Positions 15,626-25,392 of a stretch of 64,000 nucleotides of DNA are shown here, piece by piece. The stretch lies in the NCBI RefSeq assembly GCF_046348265.1, contig NZ_JAXMEO010000014.1. The stretch is one strand, 5' to 3'. Made by a program: the position numbers and the translations under genes. This stretch comes from Pelomonas sp937871895. Lineage in GTDB: Bacteria; Pseudomonadota; Gammaproteobacteria; Burkholderiales; Burkholderiaceae_C. The stretch's first letter is position 1. Every line of letters begins with the position of its first letter. The notes beneath the pieces are model-generated. The model was not told the origin of the DNA. It saw only the letters and a list, made by a program, of their open reading frames with translations, and did not search any database.

Positions 15626-16210
15626 ATGCACAAGCAAACTCTCTCGCGGCTGGCGCTCAGCGTCCTTGTATTGACCGGCGCGACGGCAGCCCAAGCGGCC
15701 GATCCCGTGCAGTGGACCCTGGGCAGTGGCGGCAATGGCCACTACTACCTCTACGTCGACAACAACGTGACCTGGCAAGACGCGCTTGCCGCCGCCAGCA
15801 CCATGACCTGGGCGGGCCTGCAAGGCCACCTCGCCACCATCACCAGTGCGGGCGAAGACAACTTTGCCGGCGCGACGGCTGCCGGTGGGCGCCTGGCCTG
15901 GATCGCTGCCTCCGACGACGGCCACGAGGGCAGTTGGACCTGGCGCGCCGGCCCCGAGAACGGTCAAGCACTGACCTACTTCAATTGGTCACCCGGTGAG
16001 CCCAACAACTGCTGCAATGGTGAGAACTATGTGCACCTGAACTGGGGTGCCGGTGGCAGTTGGAATGACCATGGCGGCCCGGGCAATAGCGGGCAGGTCA
16101 ACGGATTCCTGGTCGAGTTCGGTGCGCCTGTGCCCGAGCCCACCTCGGCGCTGCTGTCAGCCTTGGGCTTGGGTGCCCTGGTGGTGCGTCGGCGCTTGCA
16201 GAGCCGCTGA
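15626..16210 (+). CDS. PEP-CTERM protein with C-type lectin-like domain
   Basis: A 194-residue exported protein. The signal peptide covers about residues 1-24 (ending AQAAD). The mature part is a C-type lectin-like fold: NNVTWQDALAAASTM, LQGHLATITSAGEDNF, WIAASDDGHEGSWTW, FNWSPGEPNN, then LNWGAGGSWNDH and GFLVEF. The EPN-like tripeptide in SPGEPNN suggests mannose-type calcium binding, though this is only family analogy. It ends PVPEPTSALLSALGLGALVVRRRLQSR-like, a PEP-CTERM sorting signal. ATG 15626 begins MHKQTLSRLA, 9 bp after TTGGAG. Confidence 0.9.
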   Translation: MHKQTLSRLALSVLVLTGATAAQAADPVQWTLGSGGNGHYYLYVDNNVTWQDALAAASTMTWAGLQGHLATITSAGEDNFAGATAAGGRLAWIAASDDGHEGSWTWRAGPENGQALTYFNWSPGEPNNCCNGENYVHLNWGAGGSWNDHGGPGNSGQVNGFLVEFGAPVPEPTSALLSALGLGALVVRRRLQSR

Positions 16211-16284
16211 TCGGCTAGGGCTGGACGTAGCAACGGCGGGCAGGGCCCGCCGTTTTCGTTTCTGCGCTTGGTTTGCCGGCGCGC

Positions 16285-17688
16285 TCAGCCAAGGCGGCTG
16301 CGGTGCCTTGCCACCTGCGCGCGCACCTGCACGGGCGCCGTGCCGCCCAGCGTCGAGCGCGCATTGAGCGAGCCCTCCAGCGACAGCACCTCGAACACAT
16401 CGTTTTCGATGCGTCCATCAAAGGCGCGCAGCTCGTCGAGCGACAAGGCGGCCAGGTCAATGCCACGCGTGCTGGCGGTCTTGACCGCATGCGCCACCAC
16501 CTCATGCGCATCGCGGAAGGGCAGGCCCTTCTTGACGAGGTAGTCGGCCAGGTCGGTGGCCGTGGCATAGCCGCGCAGCGCGGCGGCGCGCATGGCTTCA
16601 GGCTTGACGGTGAGGCCGGCCAGCATGTCGGCAAAGATGCGCAGCGTGTCCTTCAAGGTGTCCACCGTGTCGAACAGCGGCTCCTTGTCTTCCTGGTTGT
16701 CCTTGTTGTAGGCCAGGGGCTGGCCCTTCATCAAGGTGACGAGGCCGACCAGGTGGCCGACGACGCGGCCGGTCTTGCCGCGCGCCAGTTCGGGCACGTC
16801 GGGGTTCTTCTTCTGCGGCATGATCGACGAGCCGGTGCAGAAGGCATCGGGCAGCGCGATGAAGCCGAAGTTCTGGCTCATCCAGAGGATCAGCTCTTCC
16901 GACAGCCGCGAGATGTGCACCATGGCCAAGCTGGCGGCGGCCGAGAACTCGATGGCGAAGTCGCGGTCGCTGACGGCGTCGAGGCTGTTCTGGCAGACGC
17001 CTTCCATGCCCAGCGTCTTGGCCACGCGTTCGCGGTCCAGCGGGTAGCTCGTGCCGGCCAGGGCGGCGGCGCCGAGGGGCAGGCGGTTGACGCGCTTCCT
17101 CACATCCGCGAGCCGTTCGGCATCGCGCGCAAACATCTCGACATACGCCAGCAGGTGGTGGCCAAAGCTCACCGGCTGGGCCACTTGCAGGTGGGTGAAG
17201 CCGGGCAGGATGACCTCGGCATGCTTCTCGGCCTGCTCGACCAGCACGCGCTGCAGCGCGACGAGCAGCCTGCTCAACTCATCAATCTCGCCACGCAGCC
17301 ACAGGCGCACGTCGGTGGCGACCTGGTCATTGCGGCTGCGGCCGGTGTGCAGGCGCTTGCCGGCAATGCCGACCAGCTCGGTCAGGCGCGCCTCCACGTT
17401 GAGGTGCACGTCTTCGAGGTCCAGCTTCCAGACAAAGCTGCCAGCCTCGATCTCGGCGGTGATTTGGGCCATGCCCTTTTGGATCGCGGCATGGTCGTCA
17501 GCCGAGAGGATGCCCTGGGCGTGCAGCATCTCGGCGTGCGCGAGGCTGCCCGTGATGTCGGCGCGCCAGAGGCGCTTGTCGAAGTCGACGCTGGCCGTGT
17601 AGCGTTTGACCAGATCGCTCATCGGCTCTGAAAACAGGGCCGACCAGGCTTGGGACTTCTTGGCGAGCTGGTTGTGGTCGTCGTTCAC
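16285..17688 (-). CDS. argH: Argininosuccinate lyase
   Basis: A 467-residue fumarase/aspartase-superfamily enzyme that splits argininosuccinate into arginine and fumarate, the last step of arginine synthesis. It shows HTGRSRNDQVATDVRLWLR, the catalytic-region segment LPGFTHLQVAQPVSFGH, and the signature GSSIMPQKKNPDVPEL. The start is read as GTG 17688 (VNDDHNQLAKKSQAWSALF), which matches the usual N-terminus of this enzyme in Burkholderiales; frames reaching further upstream cross into the divergent kinase promoter. Divergent from the algZ-like gene with a 98-bp spacer. Confidence 0.95.
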   Translation of the reverse strand: MNDDHNQLAKKSQAWSALFSEPMSDLVKRYTASVDFDKRLWRADITGSLAHAEMLHAQGILSADDHAAIQKGMAQITAEIEAGSFVWKLDLEDVHLNVEARLTELVGIAGKRLHTGRSRNDQVATDVRLWLRGEIDELSRLLVALQRVLVEQAEKHAEVILPGFTHLQVAQPVSFGHHLLAYVEMFARDAERLADVRKRVNRLPLGAAALAGTSYPLDRERVAKTLGMEGVCQNSLDAVSDRDFAIEFSAAASLAMVHISRLSEELILWMSQNFGFIALPDAFCTGSSIMPQKKNPDVPELARGKTGRVVGHLVGLVTLMKGQPLAYNKDNQEDKEPLFDTVDTLKDTLRIFADMLAGLTVKPEAMRAAALRGYATATDLADYLVKKGLPFRDAHEVVAHAVKTASTRGIDLAALSLDELRAFDGRIENDVFEVLSLEGSLNARSTLGGTAPVQVRAQVARHRSRLG

Positions 17689-17786
17689 GGGTGGGCGGTA
17701 ACAGAAGGTGTGGAGAAGGCGGGGGCCGCTTTGGCCGGACGCAGAATGGCGGCCGGCATTATCGGTGGCACCTTTCATCTGCATCC

Positions 17787-18902
17787 ATGGCACTTTTCAG
17801 CAAGCGTCGCGCACCAGAGGATCAGCCCAAGACCAGCATCTGGCGTGAGTCCATCGAGCTGAGCACCTTGCTCGGCTTTGCGCCGACGCAGGTCAAGGCG
17901 GCGCCGATGCCGACGCTGTTCGATCCCGGGCGTGAGTTCGACGTCTGCCACGTCGGCCTGGTGCTGCGCGCAGTGCTGGGTGTCCAGGCCTGCCTGGCCC
18001 TGGGCACGGCCATGGCCTCGCAGAACCTGGGGCAGTGGTTTGCTCTGCTCTCCACCGGCACGGTGGTGACCATGTTTGGGCTGCTGACCTGGCTGCTCGC
18101 GGTCTGCGGCTTCAAGCGCGTGCTGGGGCGCCTGGGCGAAGGCGGCCAGTGGCTGTTGCTGACGGGCCTCGGCGCGCTGTGTGGCCTGTTCGGCTGGGTG
18201 GCGCTGGACGCGGTGTCCGTCATCGAAACCACAAACTTCCGCCTCATCAGCGTGGCCCTGTGCGGCGCCAGCGTCGGTGGCGTGATGCTGGCCTGGCTGA
18301 AATTGCGCGAGCGCACGCAGCGCCCGGCCAATGCGCTGGCGCAACTGGTGGAGCTGCAGTCGCGCATCCGGCCGCACTTCCTCTTCAACACGCTCAACAG
18401 CGCCATCGCGTTGGTGCAGATCGATCCAGCGCGGGCCGAGAGCGTGCTGGAAGACCTGGCCGAACTCTTCCGCGTCGCCCTGGCCGATGCGAGCGCGTCG
18501 GTCAGCCTGGAAGAAGAGATTGACTTGGCCCGCCGCTACCTCGCCATCGAGCAAATCCGCTTTGGCAAGCGCCTGCGCATCACCTGGCGGCTCGACCCCG
18601 CCGCCAAGCGTGCACGCGTCCCGCCGCTGCTGCTGCAGCCCCTGGTCGAGAACGCCGTGCGCCACGGCGTCGAGCCCAACGAAGAGGGCGGTGAGCTGGA
18701 GATCATCACCAACCAGAAGGGCAGCGAGGTCGAGATCCGCATCACCAACACCGTGGGTCAGCCCACCAAGCAACCCGGCCACGGCCTGGCCCTGCCCAAT
18801 GTGCGCCAGCGCCTGCATCTGCTGCACGATGTGGCGGCCGTGTTCGACGTGGACGCCAAGCCCGACCGCTACAGCCTGCGCATCGTGGTGCCCTTGCGAT
18901 GA
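17787..18902 (+). CDS. LytS/AlgZ-type sensor histidine kinase
   Basis: A 371-residue membrane kinase. Residues about 1-55 are cytoplasmic, followed by four hydrophobic segments between about 60 and 175, then a His_kinase domain of the LytS type: phospho-acceptor in IRPHFLFNTLNSAIAL, N box LQPLVENAVRHG, and a glycine-rich end GHGLALPNVRQRL. The lid G1/G2 regions are short, as in AlgZ (FimS). The position between argH and the hemCD cluster is the one algZ-algR occupies in many proteobacteria. It overlaps the response regulator by ATGA. What it senses is unknown. Confidence 0.88.
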   Translation: MALFSKRRAPEDQPKTSIWRESIELSTLLGFAPTQVKAAPMPTLFDPGREFDVCHVGLVLRAVLGVQACLALGTAMASQNLGQWFALLSTGTVVTMFGLLTWLLAVCGFKRVLGRLGEGGQWLLLTGLGALCGLFGWVALDAVSVIETTNFRLISVALCGASVGGVMLAWLKLRERTQRPANALAQLVELQSRIRPHFLFNTLNSAIALVQIDPARAESVLEDLAELFRVALADASASVSLEEEIDLARRYLAIEQIRFGKRLRITWRLDPAAKRARVPPLLLQPLVENAVRHGVEPNEEGGELEIITNQKGSEVEIRITNTVGQPTKQPGHGLALPNVRQRLHLLHDVAAVFDVDAKPDRYSLRIVVPLR

Positions 18903-19714
18903 ATCCCCTCAAGATCCTGATCGTTGACGACGAACCCTTGGCCCGCCTGCGCCTGCGCGGCCTCGTCGAGGCCATCCATGACCAGCGCGGCGAACTGCGC
19001 CTGGAGGTCGTGGCCGAGGCCGCCACTGGCACGCAAGCCGGTGCTTGGCTGCGCGAGCACGCCTGCGACCTGGTGCTGCTCGACGTGCAGATGCCTGGCC
19101 CCGATGGCCTGCAGTTTGCCGACAGCCTGCGCGAGCGGCCCAACACGCCGCTCATCATCTTCGTCACGGCCCATCCCTCGCATGCGCTGCAGGCCTTCGA
19201 GGTCGAGGCGCTCGACTTCCTGACCAAGCCCGTGCGCCGCGAGCGCCTGCAGGCCGCGCTCGCCAAGGCCGCACAGCGCTTGTCTGAGCGGCAGGCTGCC
19301 GTGACCCTGCGCGATGCCGCCGAGCCCGCGTCTGAAGGCCTTGAGGGCGAGTTCGTCACGCTCACAGAACGCGGCCGCCTGGTGCGCGTGCCGCTGGCCG
19401 AGGTGCTGTACTTCAAGGCCGACCAGAAGTACGTCGTCGTTCGCACCGCGACCGAATCGCGCCTGATGGACGGCAGCCTCTCTGACCTCGAAGCCCGCTG
19501 GCCCGAGCGCTTCCTGCGCATCCACCGCAACGCCCTCGTCGCCAAGCACGCCGTCCGCGAACTCGAACGCCACGCCCTCGTCGCCCCCGCCGATGCCGAC
19601 CCCGACAGCGGCGACGGCTGGGCCGTGCGCATCGTCCATGTGGACGAATGGCTGCTGGTGTCCCGCCGGCAGGTGGCGGCGGTGCGGGAGGCGCTGAAGG
19701 GGCAGGGCGGTTGA
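18899..19714 (+). CDS. LytTR response regulator, AlgR-like
   Basis: A 271-residue protein with a receiver domain (about 4-120) and a C-terminal LytTR DNA-binding domain (about 155-265). In the receiver, acidic pair VDDEPL, phospho-acceptor Asp in LVLLDVQMPGPDG, Thr in FVTAHPSHAL and Lys in FLTKPVRRER are all present. The LytTR part shows EVLYFKADQKYVVV and FLRIHRNALVAKHAV. ATG 18899 overlaps the kinase stop. Its own TGA overlaps a TTG that starts the next gene, so a four-gene coupled operon follows. AlgR-type regulators activate genes through direct-repeat sites; targets here are unknown. Confidence 0.93.
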   Translation: MNPLKILIVDDEPLARLRLRGLVEAIHDQRGELRLEVVAEAATGTQAGAWLREHACDLVLLDVQMPGPDGLQFADSLRERPNTPLIIFVTAHPSHALQAFEVEALDFLTKPVRRERLQAALAKAAQRLSERQAAVTLRDAAEPASEGLEGEFVTLTERGRLVRVPLAEVLYFKADQKYVVVRTATESRLMDGSLSDLEARWPERFLRIHRNALVAKHAVRELERHALVAPADADPDSGDGWAVRIVHVDEWLLVSRRQVAAVREALKGQGG

Positions 19715-21054
19715 GGCAGGCCCGTCGGATCGTCGTCTACATCGGAGGCTTCCTGCTGCTGGGGAGCGCAGGCTGGCTTGCCTGGCAATGGGCATCGGGC
19801 ATTTCAGCTGCGCCTATGGTGGCGAACGCGCCGCATCACGGGCCGGCAAGACCAGGCGAGGTCAATCATGCCGGGGCCGCCGCTGCTTACGGCGTCGACG
19901 CAACGGTGATCGAGCCACGTCGCGCGGCGACCGCCTCGGCCGAGCCTCGAATCCCCGACGATTGGTGCAAGGCAGACAAGCGGGGCCTTGACTGGCTGAT
20001 TGGTGCAGTCGCAGCCGCGCTGCAAGGCGACGCCATGTCCGACACCCTGGGCGGGCTGTCGCGGCGGCACGAGGAGCTGTTAGTCGCCGCAAAGCGCGAT
20101 TCCCTGGCATCGTGGATCCGTGCGCTGCGGGCCCAGGGCGACCAGCGCGCGCTGGCGCTGGCCGAGTACCTTGCGGGCAAGGGCGAAGTGCCCGACACCA
20201 GCAGCGCGGCGCGTCTGCAAGCCATGGCACAACGATCCACCGACCCCATGATCACCGCACTGGCTCTGCAGCATGCCTGCGAGCCCGGGGTCTGCACCAA
20301 TGTCGACGCGGCGCAATGGTCGAGGTTGGAGCCGGCCAACGTCCTTGCTTGGGCCGCCTTGACCGAATCGCATGGTTCGCCTTCGGTCTTGGGCGACTAC
20401 CCATTGGAGCGTGCGGCTGCCGAAGCTCGCTACTACCGGGACTACGCCGAGGAAGCGTTGTCGCTGTTGAAGACTGTGTTGGCGCCGGAGGCCTCCGCCC
20501 TGCAGGCGCAGGCGGAGGTCGAGCTCCTCGGCAATATCGAAGCGCTGTTGAGGTTGCCGAGCCTTCGGGGCGTGACGCAGCGCTGTCTTGGCATGTCTAC
20601 GGACACGAGAGTGAGGGCGCGTCGCTGCGAAGCCGTGGCCGACATGCTGTGGACAGGCAACAATGAGTTCGTCCGAAGCTTCGCATTGCGACTGGCCGGC
20701 GAAAGCGTTCCCATATCGGCCCCAGGACGTCAGGTATGGGAGCGACGTGCCCGGGAGTTCGAGGCCGTCAGCGCCCACCTGTCTGCGCAACGGTCGGCAC
20801 GCATGGACGAATGGCTTCCTGATGATGTGCTGGCGGCTATGTGCCAAGGTCCCATCAAGCACCGGCAGTGGATGATGCGAGCCATGGCCACGGGCGAATG
20901 GCAGGAGGCGCAGGCGAGCCTGCCCACCTCGAGTGCCGAACGGGAGGAATTGGTGAAGCGCTGGCGTGAAAGGGAAGGGCGCAACTCGGCACTGGAGCCT
21001 CGGCCGAAGTCGCCTCGTCCCGCAGCGTCTGCGGCCCCGGCCGCTTCGCGCTAG
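19711..21054 (+). CDS. Membrane-anchored protein of unknown family, paralogue 1
   Basis: A 447-residue protein if TTG 19711 is the start. That codon overlaps the regulator's TGA (TTGA) and places the only membrane helix (about residues 8-25, IVVYIGGFLLLGSAGWLAW) at the N-terminus. An Ala/Pro-rich linker follows, then a mostly helical ectodomain. Strongly shared with the next gene are RSTDPMITALALQHACEPG, AAQWSRLEPANVLAWAAL, AEARYYRDYAEEALSLLK and the C-terminal GRNSALEP. Conserved cysteines (DWCKAD, HACEPGVC, RCLGMS, RRCEAV, AMCQGP) suggest disulfides outside the cytoplasm. I do not recognise the family. Confidence 0.75.
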   Translation: MRQARRIVVYIGGFLLLGSAGWLAWQWASGISAAPMVANAPHHGPARPGEVNHAGAAAAYGVDATVIEPRRAATASAEPRIPDDWCKADKRGLDWLIGAVAAALQGDAMSDTLGGLSRRHEELLVAAKRDSLASWIRALRAQGDQRALALAEYLAGKGEVPDTSSAARLQAMAQRSTDPMITALALQHACEPGVCTNVDAAQWSRLEPANVLAWAALTESHGSPSVLGDYPLERAAAEARYYRDYAEEALSLLKTVLAPEASALQAQAEVELLGNIEALLRLPSLRGVTQRCLGMSTDTRVRARRCEAVADMLWTGNNEFVRSFALRLAGESVPISAPGRQVWERRAREFEAVSAHLSAQRSARMDEWLPDDVLAAMCQGPIKHRQWMMRAMATGEWQEAQASLPTSSAEREELVKRWREREGRNSALEPRPKSPRPAASAAPAASR

Positions 21055-21062
21055 CAGGCGAC

Positions 21063-22394
21063 ATGCGCATCCGGAGCTTTGGTCGTTGCCTGGTGGGTGC
21101 CTTGCTTTTGCTGGGTGCGGTGTGGTCGAGCTGGCGGTTCACCGATGGCCGTGCGGTGAGAGCGACCGTCACGGATGAACCCCGGACGGCGAGTTCAGCG
21201 CCCGAGCCGGCGGTGTCGGCGGCGGCTTCGGCTTTGCTGACCGCGCCTTCGGCACTGGACTCAGGAGCGCCAGCCGCGTCGAGCCCGTGGTCGGTCCGTG
21301 CGCTGCGGGTGCGCGCGACGTGGTGCGGCGATGGTCTCATCGAGCACCTCCGCGACCTCGCGGCGGCGTATGCCCAGCACCCAACGGATGGCCAAAAGGC
21401 CTACGAAGCGGGGGCGCAGTTGGAAGTCAGCCGGATGGAACGGGCGGCCGCGCGGGAAGCCGTTGCGCGCTGGAGCGCTTCCTTACGATCACGGGGAGAT
21501 CGGCGCTCGCTTGCGATGGCCGAGTATCTGGCGCTGACGCACCAATCCGCCGAAGCCAAAGAACAGGCCAGTTCCCGCCTGCAAGCGCTGGCGCGTAGTT
21601 CGACCGACCCATTCGTCACGGCCTTAGCATTGAAGCGACCCTGTGAGCCGGGCGCGTGCAGCAACATCGATCCCGCCCAGTGGTCGCGGCTGGAGCCGGC
21701 CAACGTGGAAGCCTGGCTTGCGTTGGCTCAAGCGACCAGGGGGCAGTCGGTCAGGGGGGTCAGCTTCGAGTACATCTTCGATCGGCTTGCCGCCGAAGCG
21801 AAGTACAGCCGCAATTACGCGGCCGAGGCCTACCGAATGGTGCTGGAGGTGCTGCCTCGGGACAGCAGCGGCTTCGATCTATGGGTCGAGGTGCCGACGT
21901 TCATCGGCAGTGAAGCTACCTGGGCGTTCAGCTACTCACGCGACCTGTGGGATGCCTGCCGGGGCAGCGGTAAGAGTGGCAGCCCTCGGGCCCAGCAGTG
22001 CACCGCGATTGCCGAGGCGATGTGGAACGAGGGCAATTGGATCGCTCGACATCAGGCTCTCCGCTTGGTGAGCGAGGCGCTGCCCAAGGGCGCCGCTGGC
22101 CGAGCGGTCTGGGAGTCGCGAGCCTGGAGATACCAAGCTATGTCTGCGTTCCAACGCCAGCCGCACGATTGGTCGGGCGGTGCGTTCGAGCCCAAAGAAA
22201 ACCCTGCTGCCATGTGCCAAGCCATGAGCGAAGCGCGCCGACGCATGATGGAGCGATTCCAACTCGACGACTGGGGGCGCATGGAGGCAGATTTCAAGGC
22301 GGCAGGCGCCAAGATCGACGAGTGGGCGCCCAAGTGGTCCGCGGACGGGCGCAAGTCGGCACTGGAGCCAGTGCCGGATCGCGCCCGACCGTAG
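21063..22394 (+). CDS. Membrane-anchored protein of unknown family, paralogue 2
   Basis: A 443-residue protein starting at ATG 21063, 8 bp after the previous stop. A membrane helix or uncleaved signal lies at about residues 8-24 (CLVGALLLLGAVWSSW), followed by an Ala/Ser/Pro linker to about 75. The ectodomain repeats the layout of paralogue 1: ARSSTDPFVTALALKRPCEPG, DPAQWSRLEPANVEAWLAL, AEAKYSRNYAAEAYRMVLE, a Cys-containing PAAMCQAMSEARRRMMERF and GRKSALEP. The tandem arrangement implies a local duplication with considerable later divergence. Coupling to the algZR-like system suggests an accessory or sensory role, but this is inference. The convergent ppc gene ends 27 bp downstream. Confidence 0.8.
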   Translation: MRIRSFGRCLVGALLLLGAVWSSWRFTDGRAVRATVTDEPRTASSAPEPAVSAAASALLTAPSALDSGAPAASSPWSVRALRVRATWCGDGLIEHLRDLAAAYAQHPTDGQKAYEAGAQLEVSRMERAAAREAVARWSASLRSRGDRRSLAMAEYLALTHQSAEAKEQASSRLQALARSSTDPFVTALALKRPCEPGACSNIDPAQWSRLEPANVEAWLALAQATRGQSVRGVSFEYIFDRLAAEAKYSRNYAAEAYRMVLEVLPRDSSGFDLWVEVPTFIGSEATWAFSYSRDLWDACRGSGKSGSPRAQQCTAIAEAMWNEGNWIARHQALRLVSEALPKGAAGRAVWESRAWRYQAMSAFQRQPHDWSGGAFEPKENPAAMCQAMSEARRRMMERFQLDDWGRMEADFKAAGAKIDEWAPKWSADGRKSALEPVPDRARP

Positions 22395-22421
22395 GCCGGC
22401 AGGCGCCCGCTGCGAGAGCGC

Positions 22422-25210
22422 TCAACCCGTGTTGCGCAGCCCCGCCGCAATCCCGTTGATCGACAGATGGATACCGCGCTGCACGCGTTCCATGGCCGGG
22501 TCGCTCGCTTCCATGCGGCGGTAGCGGCGCATCAGCTCGACCTGCAGGTGGTTGAGCGGGTCGATGTAGGGGAAGCGGTGCTCGATGGAGCGGGCCAGCG
22601 AGGGGTTGCCAGCGAGGCGCTTGCGCTCGCCCGTGATGAGGGCCACGGCTTCTTCGGTGCGTTGGTATTCGGCCTGGATGGCGGCAAAGATGCGCTTGGC
22701 GAGCTTCTTGTCGGCCACCAGGTCGAGGTAGCGCTCTGCCAGGGCGAGGTCGCTCTTGGCCAGCACCATGTCGAGGTTGGACAGCACGGTCTTGAAGAAG
22801 GGCCAGCCCTTGACCATGCGCTTGAGCAGGGCCAGGTTCTTGGCGCGCTGCGTGGGTTCGGTGCCCAGGAAGCCCTCGATGCCGGAGCCAAAGCCGCACC
22901 AGCCGGGCAGCGCGACGCGGGCCTGGCCCCAGGAGAAGGACCAGGGGATGGCGCGCAGGTCTTCAATGGCGCGCGTGGCTTTGCGGGAAGCGGGGCGCGA
23001 GCCGATGTTCAGTTCGGCGATCTCGCGGATCGGGGTGCTGGCAAAGAAGTAGTCGGCAAAGCCGGGGGTCTCGTAGACCAGCTTGCGGTAGGCGCCGAAG
23101 GAGCAGTCCGAGAGCTTTTGCGCGGCGTCGAGGAAGGACTTGGGCGCGTCTTGCGTGGGGTGCAGCAGCGTGGCTTCGAGCGTGGCGGCAACGAGGGTCT
23201 CCAGGTTGCGGCGGCCGATCTCGGGGTGGGCGTACTTGGAGGCGATGACTTCGCCCTGTTCGGTCAGCCGGATCTGGCCGTTCACGGTGCCCGGGGGCTG
23301 AGCCAGGATGGCTTGGTAGCTGGGGCCGCCGCCGCGGCCAACGGTGCCGCCACGGCCGTGGAAGAGGCGCAGCGTGAGCGGCGCGCTGGCCTTGAGCTCG
23401 TCGAACAGCTCGACGAGGGCGAGCTCGGCACGGTAGAGCTCCCAGGAGCTCGTGAACATGCCGCCGTCCTTGTTGGAGTCGGAGTAGCCGAGCATGATGT
23501 CCTGCTCGGCACCGCTGCGCTGAACCATGTCGCGGATGCCGGGCAGCGCGTAGAACTCGCGCATGATGGCCGGCGCAATGCGCAGGTCGCCGATGGTCTC
23601 GAACAGCGGGACGATGATGAGGTCACTCACCGCCTCGCCATCCAGCGTGCCGCGCAGCAGGCCGGTTTCCTTGAGCAGCACCGCCACTTCGAGCAGGTCG
23701 GAGACCGACTCGGTGTGCGAAATGATGTAGTGGCGCAGGGCCTCGCGGCCGAACTTGGTCAGCGCTTCGCGGGCGGCTTCGAAGATGGCGAGTTCACCCA
23801 GCGTCTTGTCGGAGTAGGCGGCGCCAATGACGCGCAGCGGCCGGGCATCGTTGAGCACACGCAGCAACAGGGCGCGCTTGGTGTCTTCGTCGAGGGCGCT
23901 GTAGTGCCTTCGATGCGCGCGGTGGACAGCAGCTCGGCCACCACCAGCTCGTGCTGGTCGCTCGATTGACGCAGGTCCAGCGTGGCGAGGAAGAAGCCGA
24001 ACACCCGCACGGCGCGGATCAGCGGGCTGAGGCGCTGCGGGATCAGCGCCTGGGCGTGGTGGCTGGCGAGCGAGGCCTCGATGACGCGCAAGTCGGCCAG
24101 CAACTCGTCGGCGCTGAGGTAAGGGTCTTGCGGCGCCACGGCGTGGCGCAGTGCCTCGGTGCCGGTGAGCTTGTGCAGCGTGGCGGCCAGACGCGAGTAC
24201 ATGCCGGTCAAAGCCCGGCGATAGGGTTCGTCCAGGCGGTGGGCGTTCTGGTCGGGGCTGCGCTCGGCCAGCTTCTGCATCTCGGGCGTGACGCCCGTCA
24301 GGCGCAGCGAGATGGACAGCTCGGCGCCCAGCTCATGGATCTCGGTCAGGTAGTGGCGCAGGGCCACCTCGGACTGGCGCTTGAGCGCCTGGCGCAGCGT
24401 GGCGGCGCCGACATTGGGGTTGCCGTCGCGGTCACCGCCAATCCAGTGGCCCATGCGCAGGAAGCTGTTCAGGTCGACACCGGGCAGGTGCTCTTCAAGC
24501 TCGGCGTAGAGCTTGGGGATCTGGCGCAGGAAGGTGGCGTGGTAGTACGAGAGCGCGTTCTCGATCTCGTCGCTGACGGTGAGCTTGGAGTAGCGCAGCA
24601 TGCGCGTCTGCCAGAGCTGGGTGATGCGGGCGCGCAGCGCGGCCTCGTTCTCGCGCAGTTCGCGGTCAGAGTGCGCGCGGTCGCGTTGCTCCAGCAGTTG
24701 GGCCACGGCGCGCTCGGCATCCAGGATGCTCTTGCGCTGCACCTCGGTGGGGTGGGCGGTCAGCACCGGCGAGATGAAGCCGCGCTGCAGCGTGGCCGTG
24801 ATCTCCGCCGGGCGCACGCCGGCTGCGTGCAGGTGCTCCATGCAGTAGGTCAGCGAGCCCGGTTGCAGGTGGCCGGCGCGCTCGTGCACTTCGCGGCGGC
24901 GCACGTGGTGGCGGTCTTCCGCGATATTGGCCAGGTGCGAGAAGTAGCTGAACGCGCGGATCACGCTCACCGCTTGCTCGCCCGACAGGCTCTTGAGCGT
25001 CTTGTCGAAGTTGCGGCCCGCTTCCTTGTCGTGCTTGTGGCGGTAGGCCACCGCCAGCTTGCGCACGCGCTCCACCAGCTCAAAGGCCTCGCGGCCTTCT
25101 TGCTCTCGAATCACATCACCCAGCAGGCGGCCCAGCAGCCGGATGTCGGCGACCAGGGGCTGGTTCTTTTCAAGTTCCTGGGCGTGGGCTGTCTTCTTGG
25201 TGGCGGGCAT
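22422..25210 (-). pseudogene. ppc: Phosphoenolpyruvate carboxylase, split by a -1 frameshift
   Basis: The span is 2789 bp, one base short of 930 codons. The N-terminal part (from ATG 25210, MPATKKTAHAQELEK) carries the catalytic His region SPVLTAHPTEVQRKSIL and GGDRDGNPNVGA. The C-terminal part carries LGYSDSNKDGG, FHGRGGTVGRGGGP and the end GLRNTG. The frames meet near 23907: after residue 434 (..STARIE) the sequence reads GGCAC where GG-N-CAC is needed to continue HYSALDEDTKRALLL. All motifs of the anaplerotic enzyme (PEP plus bicarbonate to oxaloacetate) are otherwise intact, so a recent mutation or a sequencing error is more likely than old decay. Confidence 0.9.
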
Positions 25211-25392
25211 GGCAGGACGACGCAAGGGTGGAGGGATGTAACTTGGTTACTGCAAAATGACTCTAGCAGTTTCTTGGCAAAAACGGAGCAAGAAGCGGGC
25301 CTTGCCCCCGTATTGTGGGTTCCCTGCCGGCCAAGCGGCGCTTCGAGCGCCGCGAAAACGGCCGACGGAGGCGGGGTGCCGATAATCGCCGG

